DNA of 64,000 nucleotides from an uncultured Raoultella sp. (GCA_900759445.1 CAAEVH010000033.1:1-64000), one strand, 5' to 3'; shown: positions 42,309 to 52,735, counted from the stretch's first letter. Notes: a model not told the origin generated them from the sequence alone. Numbers and translations: made by a program.

Positions 42309-42917
42309 ATGAAAGCGTTAACGACCAGGCAGCAAGAGGTGTTTGATCTCATTCGGGATCACATCAGCCAGACGGGCATGCCGCCGACGCGTGCGGAAAT
42401 TGCTCAGCGCTTGGGGTTCCGTTCCCCAAACGCGGCGGAAGAACACCTGAAAGCGCTGGCGCGTAAGGGCGCGATCGAGATTATCTCCGGCGCCTCCCGG
42501 GGGATTCGCCTGCTGACGGAAGAAGAACCAGGTCTACCGTTGATTGGCCGCGTGGCGGCCGGTGAGCCGCTGCTGGCTCAGCAGCATATCGAAGGCCACT
42601 TCCAGGTCGATCCGGCGATGTTCAAGCCGAATGCCGACTTTTTGCTGCGGGTTAGCGGTATGTCAATGAAAGATATCGGTATTCTCGATGGCGATCTGCT
42701 GGCGGTCCATAAAACTCAGGATGTACGCAACGGCCAGGTTGTCGTGGCGCGTATTGACGAAGAGGTCACCGTTAAGCGTCTTAAAAAGCAGGGCAACATC
42801 GTCGAACTCCTGCCAGAAAACAGCGAATTTTCCCCTATCGTGGTGAATCTACGCGAGCAAAATTTCACTATTGAAGGGCTGGCCGTTGGCGTGATTCGTA
42901 ACGGTGAGTGGCTGTAA
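42309..42917 (+). CDS. lexA: SOS repressor LexA
   Basis: LexA represses SOS genes and cuts itself when bound to RecA filaments. The 202 residues match E. coli. A winged helix-turn-helix is at the N-terminus, the cleavage site is Ala84-Gly85, and the catalytic dyad is Ser119 and Lys156. Two SOS boxes overlap its promoter; the second ends 9 bp before the ATG. dinF follows in the same operon. Confidence 0.99.
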   Translation: MKALTTRQQEVFDLIRDHISQTGMPPTRAEIAQRLGFRSPNAAEEHLKALARKGAIEIISGASRGIRLLTEEEPGLPLIGRVAAGEPLLAQQHIEGHFQVDPAMFKPNADFLLRVSGMSMKDIGILDGDLLAVHKTQDVRNGQVVVARIDEEVTVKRLKKQGNIVELLPENSEFSPIVVNLREQNFTIEGLAVGVIRNGEWL

Positions 42918-42985
42918 CACCTTCCCCACGCAGCATCGTCTGATGCATGATGCTGCGCTGTCTCCTCCCGGTCAGGCTCTTTCTC

Positions 42986-44302
42986 ATGTTCTTTAACGCC
43001 GCTGATAAGGCCCTGTGGCGCCTGGCGCTACCCATGATTTTCTCCAATATCACCGTTCCGCTGCTGGGACTGGTGGATACCGCCGTGATTGGTCATCTCG
43101 ACAGCCCGGTTTACCTCGGCGGTGTCGCGGTCGGCGCGACGGCCACCAGTTTTCTCTTTATGCTGCTGCTTTTCCTGCGGATGAGTACCACCGGACTGAC
43201 GGCACAGGCCTTTGGCGCAAAAGATCCTCTCCGCCTGGCGCGGGCGCTGGTGCAGCCGCTGGGGCTGGCAACAGGTGCCGGCCTGCTGATTGTGCTTTTC
43301 CGAACCCCGCTTATCGATCTGGCGTTGCATATTGTTGGCGGCAATGAAGCGGTGCTGGAGCAGGCGCGGCGCTTTCTCGACATCCGCTGGCTGAGCGCGC
43401 CGGCATCGCTGGCAAACCTGGTGCTGCTCGGTTGGCTGTTGGGCGTGCAGTATGCCCGGGCGCCGGTGATTTTGCTGATTGTCGGCAACCTGCTGAATAT
43501 CGTGCTCGATCTGTGGCTGGTGATGGGCCTGCATCTGAACGTGCAGGGTGCCGCGCTGGCGACGGTCACCGCCGAATATGTCACCTTTATCATCGGGCTG
43601 CTGATGGCAAGACGCGTGCTGGCGCTACGCGGTGTGTCATTTGCCCTGCTCAAGCGCGCGTGGCGCGGAGATATGCGCCGCTTGCTGGCGCTCAATCGCG
43701 ATATCATGCTGCGCTCTCTGCTGCTTCAGCTCTGCTTTGGTGCGGTGACCGTTTTCGGCGCTCGTCTTGGCGGCGAGATCGTTGCCGTCAACGCGCTCCT
43801 GATGACCATGTTGACCTTTACCGCCTATGCCCTGGATGGTTTTGCTTATGCCGTGGAAGCGCACTCCGGGCAGGCTTACGGCGCGCGTGACGGTAGCCAG
43901 CTGCTTGAGGTCTGGCGAGCGGCCTGCCGCCAGTCGGGAATGGTGGCGCTGGCCTTTGCGGCGACCTATGCCGTGGCGGGGCAGCAGATTGTCGCCCTGT
44001 TGACCTCGCTGCCCTCGCTTCAGCTGCTTGCCGATCGCTACCTGATCTGGCAGATTGTGCTGCCGGTGATTGGCGTGTGGTGTTATTTGCTGGATGGCAT
44101 GTTCATCGGCGCGACGCGCGGGGCTGAGATGCGCAACAGCATGGCGGTGGCGGCGGCGGGGTTTGCCCTGACGCTGCTGACGCTACCGGTCCTCGGCAAC
44201 CACGCGCTATGGCTGGCGCTGGCGGTTTTCCTCGCGCTGCGCGGTCTGTCGCTGGCGGTCATCTGGCGGCGACACTGGCGGCGTGGAACCTGGTTTTCGT
44301 AG
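42986..44302 (+). CDS. dinF: MATE-family transporter DinF
   Basis: DinF is a DNA-damage-inducible inner-membrane protein of the MATE family with 12 predicted helices. The 438-residue version starts at the ATG at 42986, where homology with E. coli begins at ADKALWRLALPMIFSN. An ATG at 42947 adds 13 residues without homology. The start is thus moderately certain. It is co-transcribed with lexA after a 68-bp gap and so under SOS control. E. coli DinF is linked to protection from oxidative stress and bile salts. Confidence 0.93.
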   Translation: MFFNAADKALWRLALPMIFSNITVPLLGLVDTAVIGHLDSPVYLGGVAVGATATSFLFMLLLFLRMSTTGLTAQAFGAKDPLRLARALVQPLGLATGAGLLIVLFRTPLIDLALHIVGGNEAVLEQARRFLDIRWLSAPASLANLVLLGWLLGVQYARAPVILLIVGNLLNIVLDLWLVMGLHLNVQGAALATVTAEYVTFIIGLLMARRVLALRGVSFALLKRAWRGDMRRLLALNRDIMLRSLLLQLCFGAVTVFGARLGGEIVAVNALLMTMLTFTAYALDGFAYAVEAHSGQAYGARDGSQLLEVWRAACRQSGMVALAFAATYAVAGQQIVALLTSLPSLQLLADRYLIWQIVLPVIGVWCYLLDGMFIGATRGAEMRNSMAVAAAGFALTLLTLPVLGNHALWLALAVFLALRGLSLAVIWRRHWRRGTWFS

Positions 44303-44428
44303 TGATTTTTGATATGTAATTGGTTAAAGATTCCGAATAATAAATTCAACTCAGAATTCTTATCTATAGTTAATACTATGTCCGGCACACAGCGGGCTGT
44401 TAACTCACCGAACGATGAGGATTGAATT

Positions 44429-44638
44429 ATGAACAAAGACGAAATCGGCGGTAACTGGAAACAGTTGAAAGGTAAAGCGAAAGAGAAATGGGGCAAGCTG
44501 ACCGATGACGATATGACCGTCATTGAGGGTAAGCGTGACCAGCTGGTCGGTAAAATCCAGGAGCGTTATGGATACGCCAAAGATCAGGCGGAGAAAGAAG
44601 TGTCTGACTGGGAACGAAAAAACGATCACCGCTGGTAG
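44429..44638 (+). CDS. yjbJ: CsbD-family stress protein YjbJ
   Basis: This 69-residue, highly charged and soluble protein has the CsbD motif GNWKQLKGKAKEKWGKLTDD near the N-terminus. E. coli YjbJ is an abundant, RpoS-dependent protein of unknown function. The ATG follows ATGAGGATTGA. An upstream CTATAGTTAATACTATG at about 44364-44380 could hold a sigma-S type -10, which is inferred. Confidence 0.95.
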   Translation: MNKDEIGGNWKQLKGKAKEKWGKLTDDDMTVIEGKRDQLVGKIQERYGYAKDQAEKEVSDWERKNDHRW

Positions 44639-44711
44639 CGGTGAGTGTTAACGAATTAACCCTTTGTTATTGCCTGCCTGATGGTACACGGAGGTACCGG
44701 CAACCTCGATT

Positions 44712-44747
44712 CCCGCTGCGGCGATAGCCTCAGCGGGCTTTCTTTTT
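44712..44747 (+). terminator. yjbJ terminator, overlapping the end of zur
   Basis: CCCGCTG-c-GGC pairs with GCC-t-CAGCGGG around GATA, followed by CTTTCTTTTT. The last codon of zur lies within the right arm. Confidence 0.8.
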
Positions 44748-45245
44748 AATCTGAATGGTATGGTCGTGATGGCAGTGTCCCGGGGTGCTACAGGCTTCGA
44801 CCTCGACACAACCTGCGCACAGGCCGTGCGCCTCAATCACATTGTGGCGTAGCGCAAAACCCATTCTCGCCGCCAGCGTATGCATAATGTCTTCAACGCC
44901 TTCGGCACACTCTTCCGTGACCACGCCGCAGCGGTCGCAGATAAACATGGCTGAGCTATGGGTCGGCTGATCGAAAAGATGGCACAGTACGTAGCTGTTG
45001 GTCGATTCCACCTTGTGCACGAACCCCTGTTCCAGCAGAAACTCCAGCGCCCGGTAGACCGTCGGCGGTTTTGCCTGCGGCTCTTTCTCACGCAGCAGGT
45101 CGAGCAGATCATACGCGCTAATCGCCCCTTGCTGGAGGCTCATCAAACGCAACACTTCCAGGCGCTGCGGAGTCAGGCGCACGCCGCGCTGTGCGCAGAG
45201 CTTTTCAGCATGCGCTAACATTTCTTGCGAAGTGGTCTTATTCAT
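44730..45245 (-). CDS. zur: Zinc uptake regulator Zur
   Basis: Zur is the Fur-family repressor that shuts off zinc uptake (znuABC and others) when zinc is plentiful. The 171-residue protein starts at the ATG at 45245, behind AGAGG, and matches E. coli in length. The winged helix includes PPTVYRALEFLLEQGFVHK. Zinc ligands are seen as CDRCG near 103-106, CAGC near 143-146 and the His-rich CHHDH near the end. The frame is open for 47 upstream codons that lack homology. Confidence 0.97.
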   Translation of the reverse strand: MNKTTSQEMLAHAEKLCAQRGVRLTPQRLEVLRLMSLQQGAISAYDLLDLLREKEPQAKPPTVYRALEFLLEQGFVHKVESTNSYVLCHLFDQPTHSSAMFICDRCGVVTEECAEGVEDIMHTLAARMGFALRHNVIEAHGLCAGCVEVEACSTPGHCHHDHTIQIKKKAR

Positions 45246-45359
45246 GAGCATCCTCTGGTTGCGTGAGTCTGAAGTTGTTACTTTATCACGATCCAGGCAA
45301 AACGCCGAGAACCGGCGGCTTGTGCTATACCTGATGCATCTCATTTTCGGGAGAAAACG

Positions 45360-45848
45360 ATGAAAAGACCTGATTGCATTCGACATTGGCGCGAACTGGA
45401 AGGTCCAGATGATGCCACTTATCCCAATAACCCGGAGCGTTTTTCCATCGGCGCGCCGCTGGCACGGGGGTTAAGGCTCAACCGGCTGGGTATTCATCAT
45501 GAACGTTTGCCCCCGGGCCGCCGCACCTCTTATCCCCACGCTGAAAGTGATGAGGAGGAGTTTATCTATGTGCTGGATGGCTACCCTGAAGTCTGGATTA
45601 ACGGCTATCTGTGGAAGCTTGAGCCGGGCGACAGCGTCGGTTTTCCGGCCGGAACCGGAGTGTGTCACACTTTTTTGAATAATACCGACCAGGAAGTTCG
45701 CTTATTAGTGGTGGGGGAGTCGAACAAGAAATTTAACCGCATCTACTATCCGCTGAACCCGGAATATGCCGCCACGCGTCAGGATCGCTGGGTCGATCAT
45801 CCGCCGCAATTTTTCGGCCCGCACGATGGTAAACCGCGCAGGCGCTAG
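45360..45848 (+). CDS. Cupin-domain protein
   Basis: The 162-residue protein is a single cupin barrel. HAESDEEEFIYVLDGYPEVWING near residues 60-82 is cupin motif 1 and GDSVGFPAGTGVCHTFLNN near 92-110 is motif 2, with a His in each that can bind metal; the usual HXH pair is only partly kept. The family includes many metal enzymes and small-molecule binders, so no reaction is assigned. It is divergent from zur, and E. coli lacks it at this place. The start follows GGGAGAAAACG. Confidence 0.83.
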   Translation: MKRPDCIRHWRELEGPDDATYPNNPERFSIGAPLARGLRLNRLGIHHERLPPGRRTSYPHAESDEEEFIYVLDGYPEVWINGYLWKLEPGDSVGFPAGTGVCHTFLNNTDQEVRLLVVGESNKKFNRIYYPLNPEYAATRQDRWVDHPPQFFGPHDGKPRRR

Positions 45849-45950
45849 TCTGTCCGGCAGAGGCACAGCACCCGTCGCGCTGCTATGCCTCTGTGATTTA
45901 TCTTTGTGCTATAGTAGCGCCCCTTTTTACCCGGATGCCTGTTTATCGCC

Positions 45951-46949
45951 ATGATGCCAGAATCAACATCTCACGCTTTTGCCGCCCATCGTTTTTCCAT
46001 CGCGCCGATGCTCGACTGGACAGACCGGCACTGTCGCTATTTCCTGCGCCTGCTGTCGCGCCATACGCTGCTGTATACCGAAATGGTGACGACCGGAGCG
46101 ATTATTCATGGCAAAGGCGACTATCTGGCCTATAGCGAAGAAGAGCATCCGCTGGCCCTGCAGCTGGGCGGCAGCGATCCTGCTGCGCTCGCCCAGTGTG
46201 CGAAACTGGCGGAGGCTCGCGGTTACGATGAGATCAACCTCAACGTCGGCTGTCCGTCCGACCGCGTGCAAAACGGGATGTTCGGCGCCTGCCTGATGGG
46301 CAATGCGCAGCTGGTAGCTGACTGTATCAAAGCGATGCGCGACGTGGTGTCCATCCCGGTAACGGTAAAAACCCGTATCGGCATCGATGACCAGGATAGC
46401 TATGAATTTCTGTGTGATTTCATCAATACCGTCTCCGGAAACGGTGAGTGCGAGATGTTTATCATCCACGCTCGCAAAGCCTGGCTCTCCGGCCTGAGCC
46501 CAAAAGAAAATCGTGAAATTCCACCGCTGGATTATCCGCGCGTTTATCAGCTGAAACGCGACTTCCCACACCTGACGATGGCGATCAACGGCGGGATTAA
46601 GTCGCTGGAAGAGGCGAAATTGCATCTGCAGCATATGGACGGCGTGATGGTGGGGCGTGAGGCCTATCAGAACCCGGGGATCCTGACCTCGGTCGACAGG
46701 GAGATCTTTGCGGTGGAAGGGGCCGATAGCGACCCGGTCGCCGTGGTGCGCGCGATGTACCCGTATATCGAGCGTGAGCTGTCCAACGGCACCTATCTGG
46801 GCCATATCACGCGCCATATGCTGGGCCTGTTTCAGGGTATCCCAGGCGCGCGGCAGTGGCGTCGCTATCTGAGTGAAAATGCGCACAAGGCGGGGGCGGA
46901 TATTAACGTGCTGGAACATGCGCTGAAGCTGGTTGCCGATAAGCGTTAA
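45951..46949 (+). CDS. dusA: tRNA-dihydrouridine(20/20a) synthase DusA
   Basis: DusA reduces uridine to dihydrouridine at positions 20 and 20a of tRNA with FMN and NADPH. The 332 residues contain the TIM-barrel signature [18 protein letters not shown], the [11 protein letters not shown] loop and the catalytic Cys in MFGACLMGN. The start is ATGATG at 45951; either ATG could be used and neither has a strong ribosome site. A promoter may be TTGTGC with TATAGT near 45905-45915. A terminator follows. Confidence 0.96.
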   Translation: MMPESTSHAFAAHRFSIAPMLDWTDRHCRYFLRLLSRHTLLYTEMVTTGAIIHGKGDYLAYSEEEHPLALQLGGSDPAALAQCAKLAEARGYDEINLNVGCPSDRVQNGMFGACLMGNAQLVADCIKAMRDVVSIPVTVKTRIGIDDQDSYEFLCDFINTVSGNGECEMFIIHARKAWLSGLSPKENREIPPLDYPRVYQLKRDFPHLTMAINGGIKSLEEAKLHLQHMDGVMVGREAYQNPGILTSVDREIFAVEGADSDPVAVVRAMYPYIERELSNGTYLGHITRHMLGLFQGIPGARQWRRYLSENAHKAGADINVLEHALKLVADKR

Positions 46950-46978
46950 TGTTGCGCTAAAATTTAGTCAAATACGCC

Positions 46979-47008
46979 ACGCTCTGATTTAATCGTCAGG
47001 GCGTTTTT
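46979..47008 (+). terminator. dusA terminator
   Basis: ACGCTCTGA pairs with TCAGGGCGT with one G-T pair, followed by TTTTTCTTT. Confidence 0.82.
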
Positions 47009-47031
47009 CTTTAAATTCAATGTATTAAGTT

Positions 47032-47047
47032 TGGCACGTTTCTTGTA
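47032..47047 (+). promoter_or_regulatory. sigma-54 promoter of pspG
   Basis: TGGCAC-N5-TTGTA matches the -24/-12 consensus TGGCAC-N5-TTGCW. It sits about 43 bp before the pspG start, as expected for PspF-dependent control. Confidence 0.88.
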
Positions 47048-47089
47048 ATACCCGGAGAGTCATTCGATTATTTCTTTGGGGAGAAGACG

Positions 47090-47332
47090 ATGCTGGAACT
47101 CTTATTTGTCATTGGATTTTTTGTCATGTTGCTGGTCACCGGCGTGTCGATTCTGGGGATTCTTGCCGCGATTGTCGTTGCGACGGTGCTGATGTTCGTC
47201 GGCGGGCTGTTTGCAATGATGATTAAGCTGCTGCCGTGGCTGCTGTTAGCCATTGCGGTCGTGTGGGTGATTCGGTCGATAAATACGCCAAAAACGACAG
47301 ACTACCGCAGTAACAACCGCTGGCGTTATTAA
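47090..47332 (+). CDS. pspG: Phage shock protein PspG
   Basis: This 80-residue inner-membrane protein has two hydrophobic segments (about 3-45 with a polar break, and 47-63). It matches E. coli PspG, an effector of the phage-shock envelope stress response outside the main psp operon. The sigma-54 promoter upstream supports control by PspF. The ATG follows GGGGAGAAG. Confidence 0.95.
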   Translation: MLELLFVIGFFVMLLVTGVSILGILAAIVVATVLMFVGGLFAMMIKLLPWLLLAIAVVWVIRSINTPKTTDYRSNNRWRY

Positions 47333-47467
47333 GGGAGTGAGCGGTCGGTCACAACCTGAAGAATTTTGCATAGAACAGCGTAGGTTTTGCTTATTAAATC
47401 TGTCACTATTAGCGCGTTAACGAATTCATCGCGCTGTACCCTACATACAGCCGAACTAAAAAAAGTA

Positions 47468-47490
47468 AGGGCTTCCCAGGTGGAAGCCCT
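47468..47490. terminator. hairpin between pspG and qorA
   Basis: AGGGCTTCC and GGAAGCCCT form a perfect 9-bp stem with a 5-base loop. Leftward it is followed by TACTTTTTTTAG and rightward by AAACTTTT, so it may end both convergent genes. The rest of the 47333-47561 gap shows nothing else clear. Confidence 0.75.
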
Positions 47491-47561
47491 AAACTTTTCT
47501 GCTCTCCCGTCATACTTCAGGCTACAGAAGCGTGGCAGCGTTAACCTTGCCTGGGCACCCG

Positions 47562-48545
47562 TTACGGCAGCAGCAGGCTTGAGCCTTCAGTGGCACGGCT
47601 CTCCAGTACTTCATGCGCGCGTCGGGCATCGGTCAGGGCATATTTCTGGCTCTCCGCCACGTCAACGTTAATCGCGCCGCTGGCAATCAACGAAAACAGT
47701 TCGCCGCTGGCTTCCGCCAGCTCTTGACGGTTGGTGATATAGCCTTGCAGTGAAGGGCGGGTGACGTACAGCGATCCTTTCTGGTTGAGGATCCCCAGGT
47801 TGACGCCGGTGACCGGGCCGGAAGAGTTACCGAAGCTGACCATCAGCCCCCGGCGCTGCAGGCAATCAAGCGACGCTTCCCAGGTATCTTTGCCCACGGA
47901 ATCATAGACCACGTGGACTTTTTTCCCTTCGGTTATCTCTTTCAAGCGTTCAACGATATTCTCTTCGCGATAGTTGATGACCTGCCAGGCGCCGGCCTGC
48001 TTTGCCCGCTGCGCTTTTTGCGCGCTGCCGACGGTACCGATCAACTTAGCGCCCAGCGCCTTCGCCCACTGGCAGGCAATCAGCCCGACGCCACCGGCCG
48101 CCGCATGAAACAGGAACGGTTCACCGGGCTTGATTTGGTAAGTTTTTCGCAGCAGGTAATAGACCGTCAGCCCTTTCAGGAACGATGCGGCAGCCTGTTC
48201 AAAGGAGATAGCGTCCGGCAAAAGAGCGGCCTTATCGGCAACCACGTTATGGACTGAACTGTAGGCGCCCAGCGCTGACTGAGCGTAGACGACGCGGTCG
48301 CCAGCTTTAATGTGCTGCACGCTGCGCCCGACTTTCGTCACCACGCCCGCGGCTTCGGTCCCCAGGCCGCTTGGCAGAGACGGCGGCGGGTAGAGGCCGC
48401 TGCGAATATAGGTGTCGATATAGTTAATGCCGATGGCCTTATTCTCTACCTGGATCTCGTTTTCTAGCGGATCCGCAGGGGTAAATTCTACGGCCTTGAG
48501 TACATCCGGCCCACCGTGTTGATGAAATTCTATTCGTGTTGCCAT
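47562..48545 (-). CDS. qorA: NADPH:quinone oxidoreductase QorA
   Basis: QorA is a zinc-free medium-chain reductase of the zeta-crystallin type. The 327 residues match E. coli. The NADPH-binding AAAGGVGLIACQWAK loop is near residue 146, and the zinc ligands of alcohol dehydrogenases are absent, as normal in this group. The ATG at 48545 follows CTGGAGATAATC. It is divergent from dnaB; the gap of 88 bp must carry both promoters. Confidence 0.96.
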   Translation of the reverse strand: MATRIEFHQHGGPDVLKAVEFTPADPLENEIQVENKAIGINYIDTYIRSGLYPPPSLPSGLGTEAAGVVTKVGRSVQHIKAGDRVVYAQSALGAYSSVHNVVADKAALLPDAISFEQAAASFLKGLTVYYLLRKTYQIKPGEPFLFHAAAGGVGLIACQWAKALGAKLIGTVGSAQKAQRAKQAGAWQVINYREENIVERLKEITEGKKVHVVYDSVGKDTWEASLDCLQRRGLMVSFGNSSGPVTGVNLGILNQKGSLYVTRPSLQGYITNRQELAEASGELFSLIASGAINVDVAESQKYALTDARRAHEVLESRATEGSSLLLP

Positions 48546-48633
48546 GATTATCTCCAGTTTCATTTGGGTGGGTCAAAACAGAGACCTGTGCTAATATTTC
48601 GACCCCATCTCTATCCCGGTATCTGTATTCAAT

Positions 48634-50049
48634 ATGGCAGGAAATAAACCCTTCAACAAACCGCAGACTGAACCCCGTGAGCGCGATCCGCAGGTCGCCG
48701 GGTTAAAAGTCCCGCCGCACTCGATTGAAGCGGAACAGTCGGTGTTGGGCGGTTTAATGCTGGACAACGAACGCTGGGACGACGTCGCCGAGCGCGTTGT
48801 GGCGGAAGATTTTTATACGCGTCCGCACCGCCATATCTTTGTGGAAATGGCCCGTCTGCAGGAGACGGGTAGCCCGATCGACCTGATCACGCTGGCGGAA
48901 TCGCTGGAGCGTCAGGGGCAGCTGGACAGCGTTGGCGGATTCGCGTATCTGGCGGAACTCTCAAAAAATACGCCAAGTGCGGCGAACATCAGCGCCTATG
49001 CGGATATCGTACGTGAACGCGCCGTTGTCCGTGAGATGATCTCGGTGGCGAATGAAATCGCCGAGGCGGGTTTCGACCCGCAGGGGCGTACCAGCGAAGA
49101 TCTGCTCGACCTGGCCGAATCCCGGGTATTCAAGATTGCGGAAAGCCGTGCTAATAAAGATGAAGGCCCGAAAAATATCGCCGACGTCCTCGATGCGACC
49201 GTTGCGCGTATCGAGCAGCTGTTCCAGCAGCCGCATGACGGCGTCACCGGGGTCAATACCGGCTATGACGATCTGAACAAAAAGACCGCCGGCCTGCAGC
49301 CGTCGGATCTGATTATTGTCGCCGCGCGTCCATCGATGGGTAAGACCACATTTGCGATGAACCTCGTCGAAAATGCGGCGATGTTGCAGGATAAGCCGGT
49401 GCTTATCTTCAGCCTTGAGATGCCATCAGAACAGATTATGATGCGTTCTCTGGCCTCGCTGTCGCGCGTCGACCAAACCCGTATCCGTACCGGCCAGCTG
49501 GACGATGAAGACTGGGCGCGCATTTCCGGCACCATGGGTATCCTGCTGGAAAAACGCAATATCTATATCGATGACTCCTCCGGCCTGACGCCGACGGAAG
49601 TGCGCTCCCGCGCGCGACGTATCGCCCGCGAGCACGGCGGTATCGGTCTTATCATGATCGACTACCTGCAGCTGATGCGCGTACCGTCGCTTTCCGATAA
49701 TCGTACGTTGGAAATTGCGGAAATTTCCCGTTCGTTAAAAGCGCTGGCGAAAGAGCTTCAGGTACCGGTGGTGGCGCTGTCGCAGCTTAACCGCTCGCTG
49801 GAACAACGTGCCGATAAACGCCCGGTCAACTCCGACCTGCGTGAATCTGGCTCCATTGAGCAGGACGCCGACTTGATCATGTTTATCTATCGTGACGAGG
49901 TCTATCACGAGAACAGTGATTTAAAAGGCATCGCGGAAATTATTATTGGTAAACAGCGTAACGGACCCATCGGTACGGTACGTCTGACCTTTAACGGGCA
50001 GTGGTCGCGCTTTGATAATTATGCGGGGCCGCAGTACGACGACGAATAA
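48634..50049 (+). CDS. dnaB: Replicative DNA helicase DnaB
   Basis: DnaB is the hexameric 5'-3' helicase of the replication fork. The 471 residues are almost identical to E. coli DnaB. The N-terminal domain binds primase and the C-terminal RecA-like motor has Walker A ARPSMGKTTFAMN near residues 230-242, Walker B IGLIMIDYLQLM and the QLNRSLEQRADKRP sensor loop. No intein interrupts it. Confidence 0.99.
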   Translation: MAGNKPFNKPQTEPRERDPQVAGLKVPPHSIEAEQSVLGGLMLDNERWDDVAERVVAEDFYTRPHRHIFVEMARLQETGSPIDLITLAESLERQGQLDSVGGFAYLAELSKNTPSAANISAYADIVRERAVVREMISVANEIAEAGFDPQGRTSEDLLDLAESRVFKIAESRANKDEGPKNIADVLDATVARIEQLFQQPHDGVTGVNTGYDDLNKKTAGLQPSDLIIVAARPSMGKTTFAMNLVENAAMLQDKPVLIFSLEMPSEQIMMRSLASLSRVDQTRIRTGQLDDEDWARISGTMGILLEKRNIYIDDSSGLTPTEVRSRARRIAREHGGIGLIMIDYLQLMRVPSLSDNRTLEIAEISRSLKALAKELQVPVVALSQLNRSLEQRADKRPVNSDLRESGSIEQDADLIMFIYRDEVYHENSDLKGIAEIIIGKQRNGPIGTVRLTFNGQWSRFDNYAGPQYDDE

Positions 50050-50197
50050 ATCCTCGTCATCCTTTGATTCACCGCTGCGTTGGCTGCTCGCGGTCACTTA
50101 GTGTACTCAGCTCCCGGGGATTCCCTGGCTTAGCGCCTTGCGGTGACTCAAATGATTGAGTGGATTCGGCTTATTTTATTTAAGGCAAGGAATGTAA

Positions 50198-51277
50198 ATG
50201 CAAGCGGCAACTGTTGTGATTAACCGCCGCGCTCTGCGACACAACCTGCAACGTCTGCGTGAACTGGCGCCTGCCAGTAAACTGGTTGCAGTGGTGAAAG
50301 CGAACGCTTACGGACACGGTCTTCTCGAGACCGCGCGAACGCTCCCTGATGCCGATGCCTTTGGCGTCGCCCGTCTCGAAGAAGCCCTGCGCCTGCGCGC
50401 TGGCGGTATCACGAAACCGATCCTGCTGCTGGAGGGTTTCTTTGATGCGGCCGATCTGCCGGTTATTTCCGCGCAGCAACTGCATACGGCGGTACACAGC
50501 CCGGAGCAGCTGGAAGCGCTGGAGCAGGCTGAGCTGCCTGAGCCTGTCACCGTCTGGATGAAACTGGACACCGGAATGCATCGCCTGGGCGTGCTGCCGG
50601 AACAGGCGGACGCCTTCTGGCAGCGCCTGAGCCAGTGTAAAAACGTGCGCCAGCCGGTCAATATCGTCAGCCACTTCGCGCGGGCGGATGAGCCTGAATG
50701 CGGCGCCACCGAACGCCAGCTGGATATTTTCACCACCTTCAGTGAAGGCAAGCCTGGCCTGCGTTCCATCGCGGCATCGGGCGGAATTTTGCTGTGGCCG
50801 CAGTCGCATTTTGACTGGGTTCGCCCGGGCATCATCCTGTACGGCGTATCGCCGCTGGATTACCCCTCCACCGGCGCAGATTTCGGTTGTCAGCCGGTGA
50901 TGTCGCTGACGTCGAGCCTGATTGCCGTACGCGAACATAAAGCGGGCGAGCCGGTAGGCTATGGCGGTACCTGGGTCAGCGAGCGAGACACCCGGCTAGG
51001 CGTGGTGGCGATGGGCTACGGCGACGGCTATCCGCGCGCGGCGCCCAGCGGTACGCCGGTGCTGGTTAATGGCCGGGAAGTGCCGATTGTTGGTCGTGTC
51101 GCGATGGATATGATTTGCGTCGATCTTGGGCCTGAGGCGCAGGATAAATCCGGCGACCCGGTGGTGCTCTGGGGGGAAGGCCTGCCCGTCGAGCGTATTG
51201 CCGCGCTGACGAATGTGAGTGCTTACGAACTTATTACGCGGCTGACGTCGCGGGTCGCCATGCAGTACGTGGATTAA
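50198..51277 (+). CDS. alr: Alanine racemase
   Basis: Alr is the PLP enzyme that makes D-alanine for peptidoglycan. The 359 residues match the biosynthetic (constitutive) enzyme of E. coli. Lys34 in [11 protein letters not shown] binds PLP, and the second catalytic residue is the Tyr in VGYGGTWV near 254. It is 148 bp after dnaB on the same strand, as in E. coli, where it may have its own promoter. The start follows AAGGAATGTAA. Confidence 0.97.
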   Translation: MQAATVVINRRALRHNLQRLRELAPASKLVAVVKANAYGHGLLETARTLPDADAFGVARLEEALRLRAGGITKPILLLEGFFDAADLPVISAQQLHTAVHSPEQLEALEQAELPEPVTVWMKLDTGMHRLGVLPEQADAFWQRLSQCKNVRQPVNIVSHFARADEPECGATERQLDIFTTFSEGKPGLRSIAASGGILLWPQSHFDWVRPGIILYGVSPLDYPSTGADFGCQPVMSLTSSLIAVREHKAGEPVGYGGTWVSERDTRLGVVAMGYGDGYPRAAPSGTPVLVNGREVPIVGRVAMDMICVDLGPEAQDKSGDPVVLWGEGLPVERIAALTNVSAYELITRLTSRVAMQYVD

Positions 51278-51310
51278 GCGCGGTTTTTCCGTTGCTGTAC
51301 GACAAGACAA

Positions 51311-51386
51311 CCCCGGTGGCGCGATGCTTGCCGGGGCTATGGTTACACTGCCAGGCCCGGCGAAGGCGTTTACACCGCGAGCCGGG
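51311..51386. repeat. REP-type hairpins between alr and tyrB
   Basis: CCCCGG (51311-51316) pairs with CCGGGG (51331-51336), and CCCGGC (51356-51361) with GCCGGG (51381-51386). The arrangement and GC-rich arms are like REP pairs at other places in the window. Confidence 0.75.
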
Positions 51387-51524
51387 ATATTCCCTGAGGG
51401 CAAGCGGGACAGGTGCGATCTTCGCCGACTTTCCGCCAACTATCCGCCAACATCCTCTCGATCTTCTCCTGCTTCCGGTTTATTGTGTTACGACCTGCCT
51501 CTCGTAAACCCGGAGAAACATCAC

Positions 51525-52718
51525 GTGTTTCAAAAAGTTGACGCCTACGCTGGCGATCCCATTCTCTCCTTGATGGAGCGTTTCAAAGAAGATCCGCGTA
51601 GTGACAAAGTAAACCTTAGCATCGGCCTCTATTACAACGAAGACGGGATTATCCCGCAGCTACAGGCGGTTGCTGAAGCGGAAGCGCGTCTTAACGCTCA
51701 GCCGCACGGCGCCTCGTTGTATCTCCCGATGGAAGGGCTGAACGCTTATCGCAACGCGATTGCCCCGCTGTTGTTCGGTGCAGAACACCCGGTGCTGGTG
51801 CAAAAGCGCGTCGCCTCTATTCAGACGCTGGGCGGTTCCGGCGCATTGAAAGTGGGCGCCGATTTTCTGAAACGCTACTTCCCGGGTTCTCGCGTTTGGG
51901 TCAGTGACCCGACCTGGGAGAACCACATCGCCATATTTGAAGGTGCTGGCTTCGAAGTAAGTACTTACCCTTGGTTTGATAACGAGACCAACGGCGTGCG
52001 TTTTGATGCGCTACTGGCGAAACTGCAGACGCTGCCTGAACGCGACATTGTGCTGCTGCATCCGTGCTGCCATAACCCGACGGGCGCCGATCTGAATCCT
52101 GCCCAGTGGGATCAAATCACCGAGGTACTGAAAGCGTGCAACCTGATTCCGTTCCTTGATATCGCCTATCAGGGCTTTGGGGCGGGAATGGATGATGATG
52201 CTTACGCGATTCGCGCGATCGCCCGCGCCGGCATACCGATGCTGGTCAGCAACTCCTTCTCGAAAATTTTCTCACTATACGGTGAGCGCGTGGGCGGCCT
52301 GTCGATCGTTTGCGAAGACACCGAAACCGCAAACCGTGTGCTGGGGCAACTGAAGGCGACCGTCCGTCGCAATTACTCCAGCCCGCCGAACTTTGGCGCT
52401 CAGGTTGTCGCGACCGTATTGAATGATGCGCAGCTGAAAGCCAACTGGCTGGCGGAAGTGGAAGAGATGCGTACGCGTATTCTGGCGATGCGTCAGGAGC
52501 TGGTGAACGTTCTGAAAGACGCGGTACCGGGCGTCAATTTTGACTACCTGCTCAAACAGCGTGGGATGTTCAGCTACACCGGCCTGAGTGCGGCGCAGGT
52601 TGATCGTCTGCGTGAAGAGTTTGGCGTGTATCTGATTTCCAGCGGCCGGATGTGCGTGGCGGGTCTTAATTCACGCAACGTCCAGCGCGTCGCGCAGGCG
52701 TTTTCTGCCGTTATCTAA
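51525..52718 (+). CDS. tyrB: Aromatic-amino-acid aminotransferase TyrB
   Basis: TyrB makes tyrosine, phenylalanine and also leucine from their keto acids with PLP. The GTG at 51525 behind GGAGA gives 397 residues with the E. coli N-terminus [19 protein letters not shown]. The PLP lysine is in [16 protein letters not shown] and the substrate carboxylate Arg near [13 protein letters not shown]. The frame is open for 67 codons upstream, across the REP hairpins, without homology. TyrR control is known in E. coli; I see no convincing TyrR box pair here. Confidence 0.96.
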   Translation: MFQKVDAYAGDPILSLMERFKEDPRSDKVNLSIGLYYNEDGIIPQLQAVAEAEARLNAQPHGASLYLPMEGLNAYRNAIAPLLFGAEHPVLVQKRVASIQTLGGSGALKVGADFLKRYFPGSRVWVSDPTWENHIAIFEGAGFEVSTYPWFDNETNGVRFDALLAKLQTLPERDIVLLHPCCHNPTGADLNPAQWDQITEVLKACNLIPFLDIAYQGFGAGMDDDAYAIRAIARAGIPMLVSNSFSKIFSLYGERVGGLSIVCEDTETANRVLGQLKATVRRNYSSPPNFGAQVVATVLNDAQLKANWLAEVEEMRTRILAMRQELVNVLKDAVPGVNFDYLLKQRGMFSYTGLSAAQVDRLREEFGVYLISSGRMCVAGLNSRNVQRVAQAFSAVI

Positions 52719-52735
52719 TTCCCTGCGAATATCAT

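Noticed and set aside
51278..51524. TyrR box search upstream of tyrB.
   Set aside because: No TGTAAA-N6-TTTACA pair is seen; the gap is mainly REP-type hairpins, so I do not report a TyrR site.
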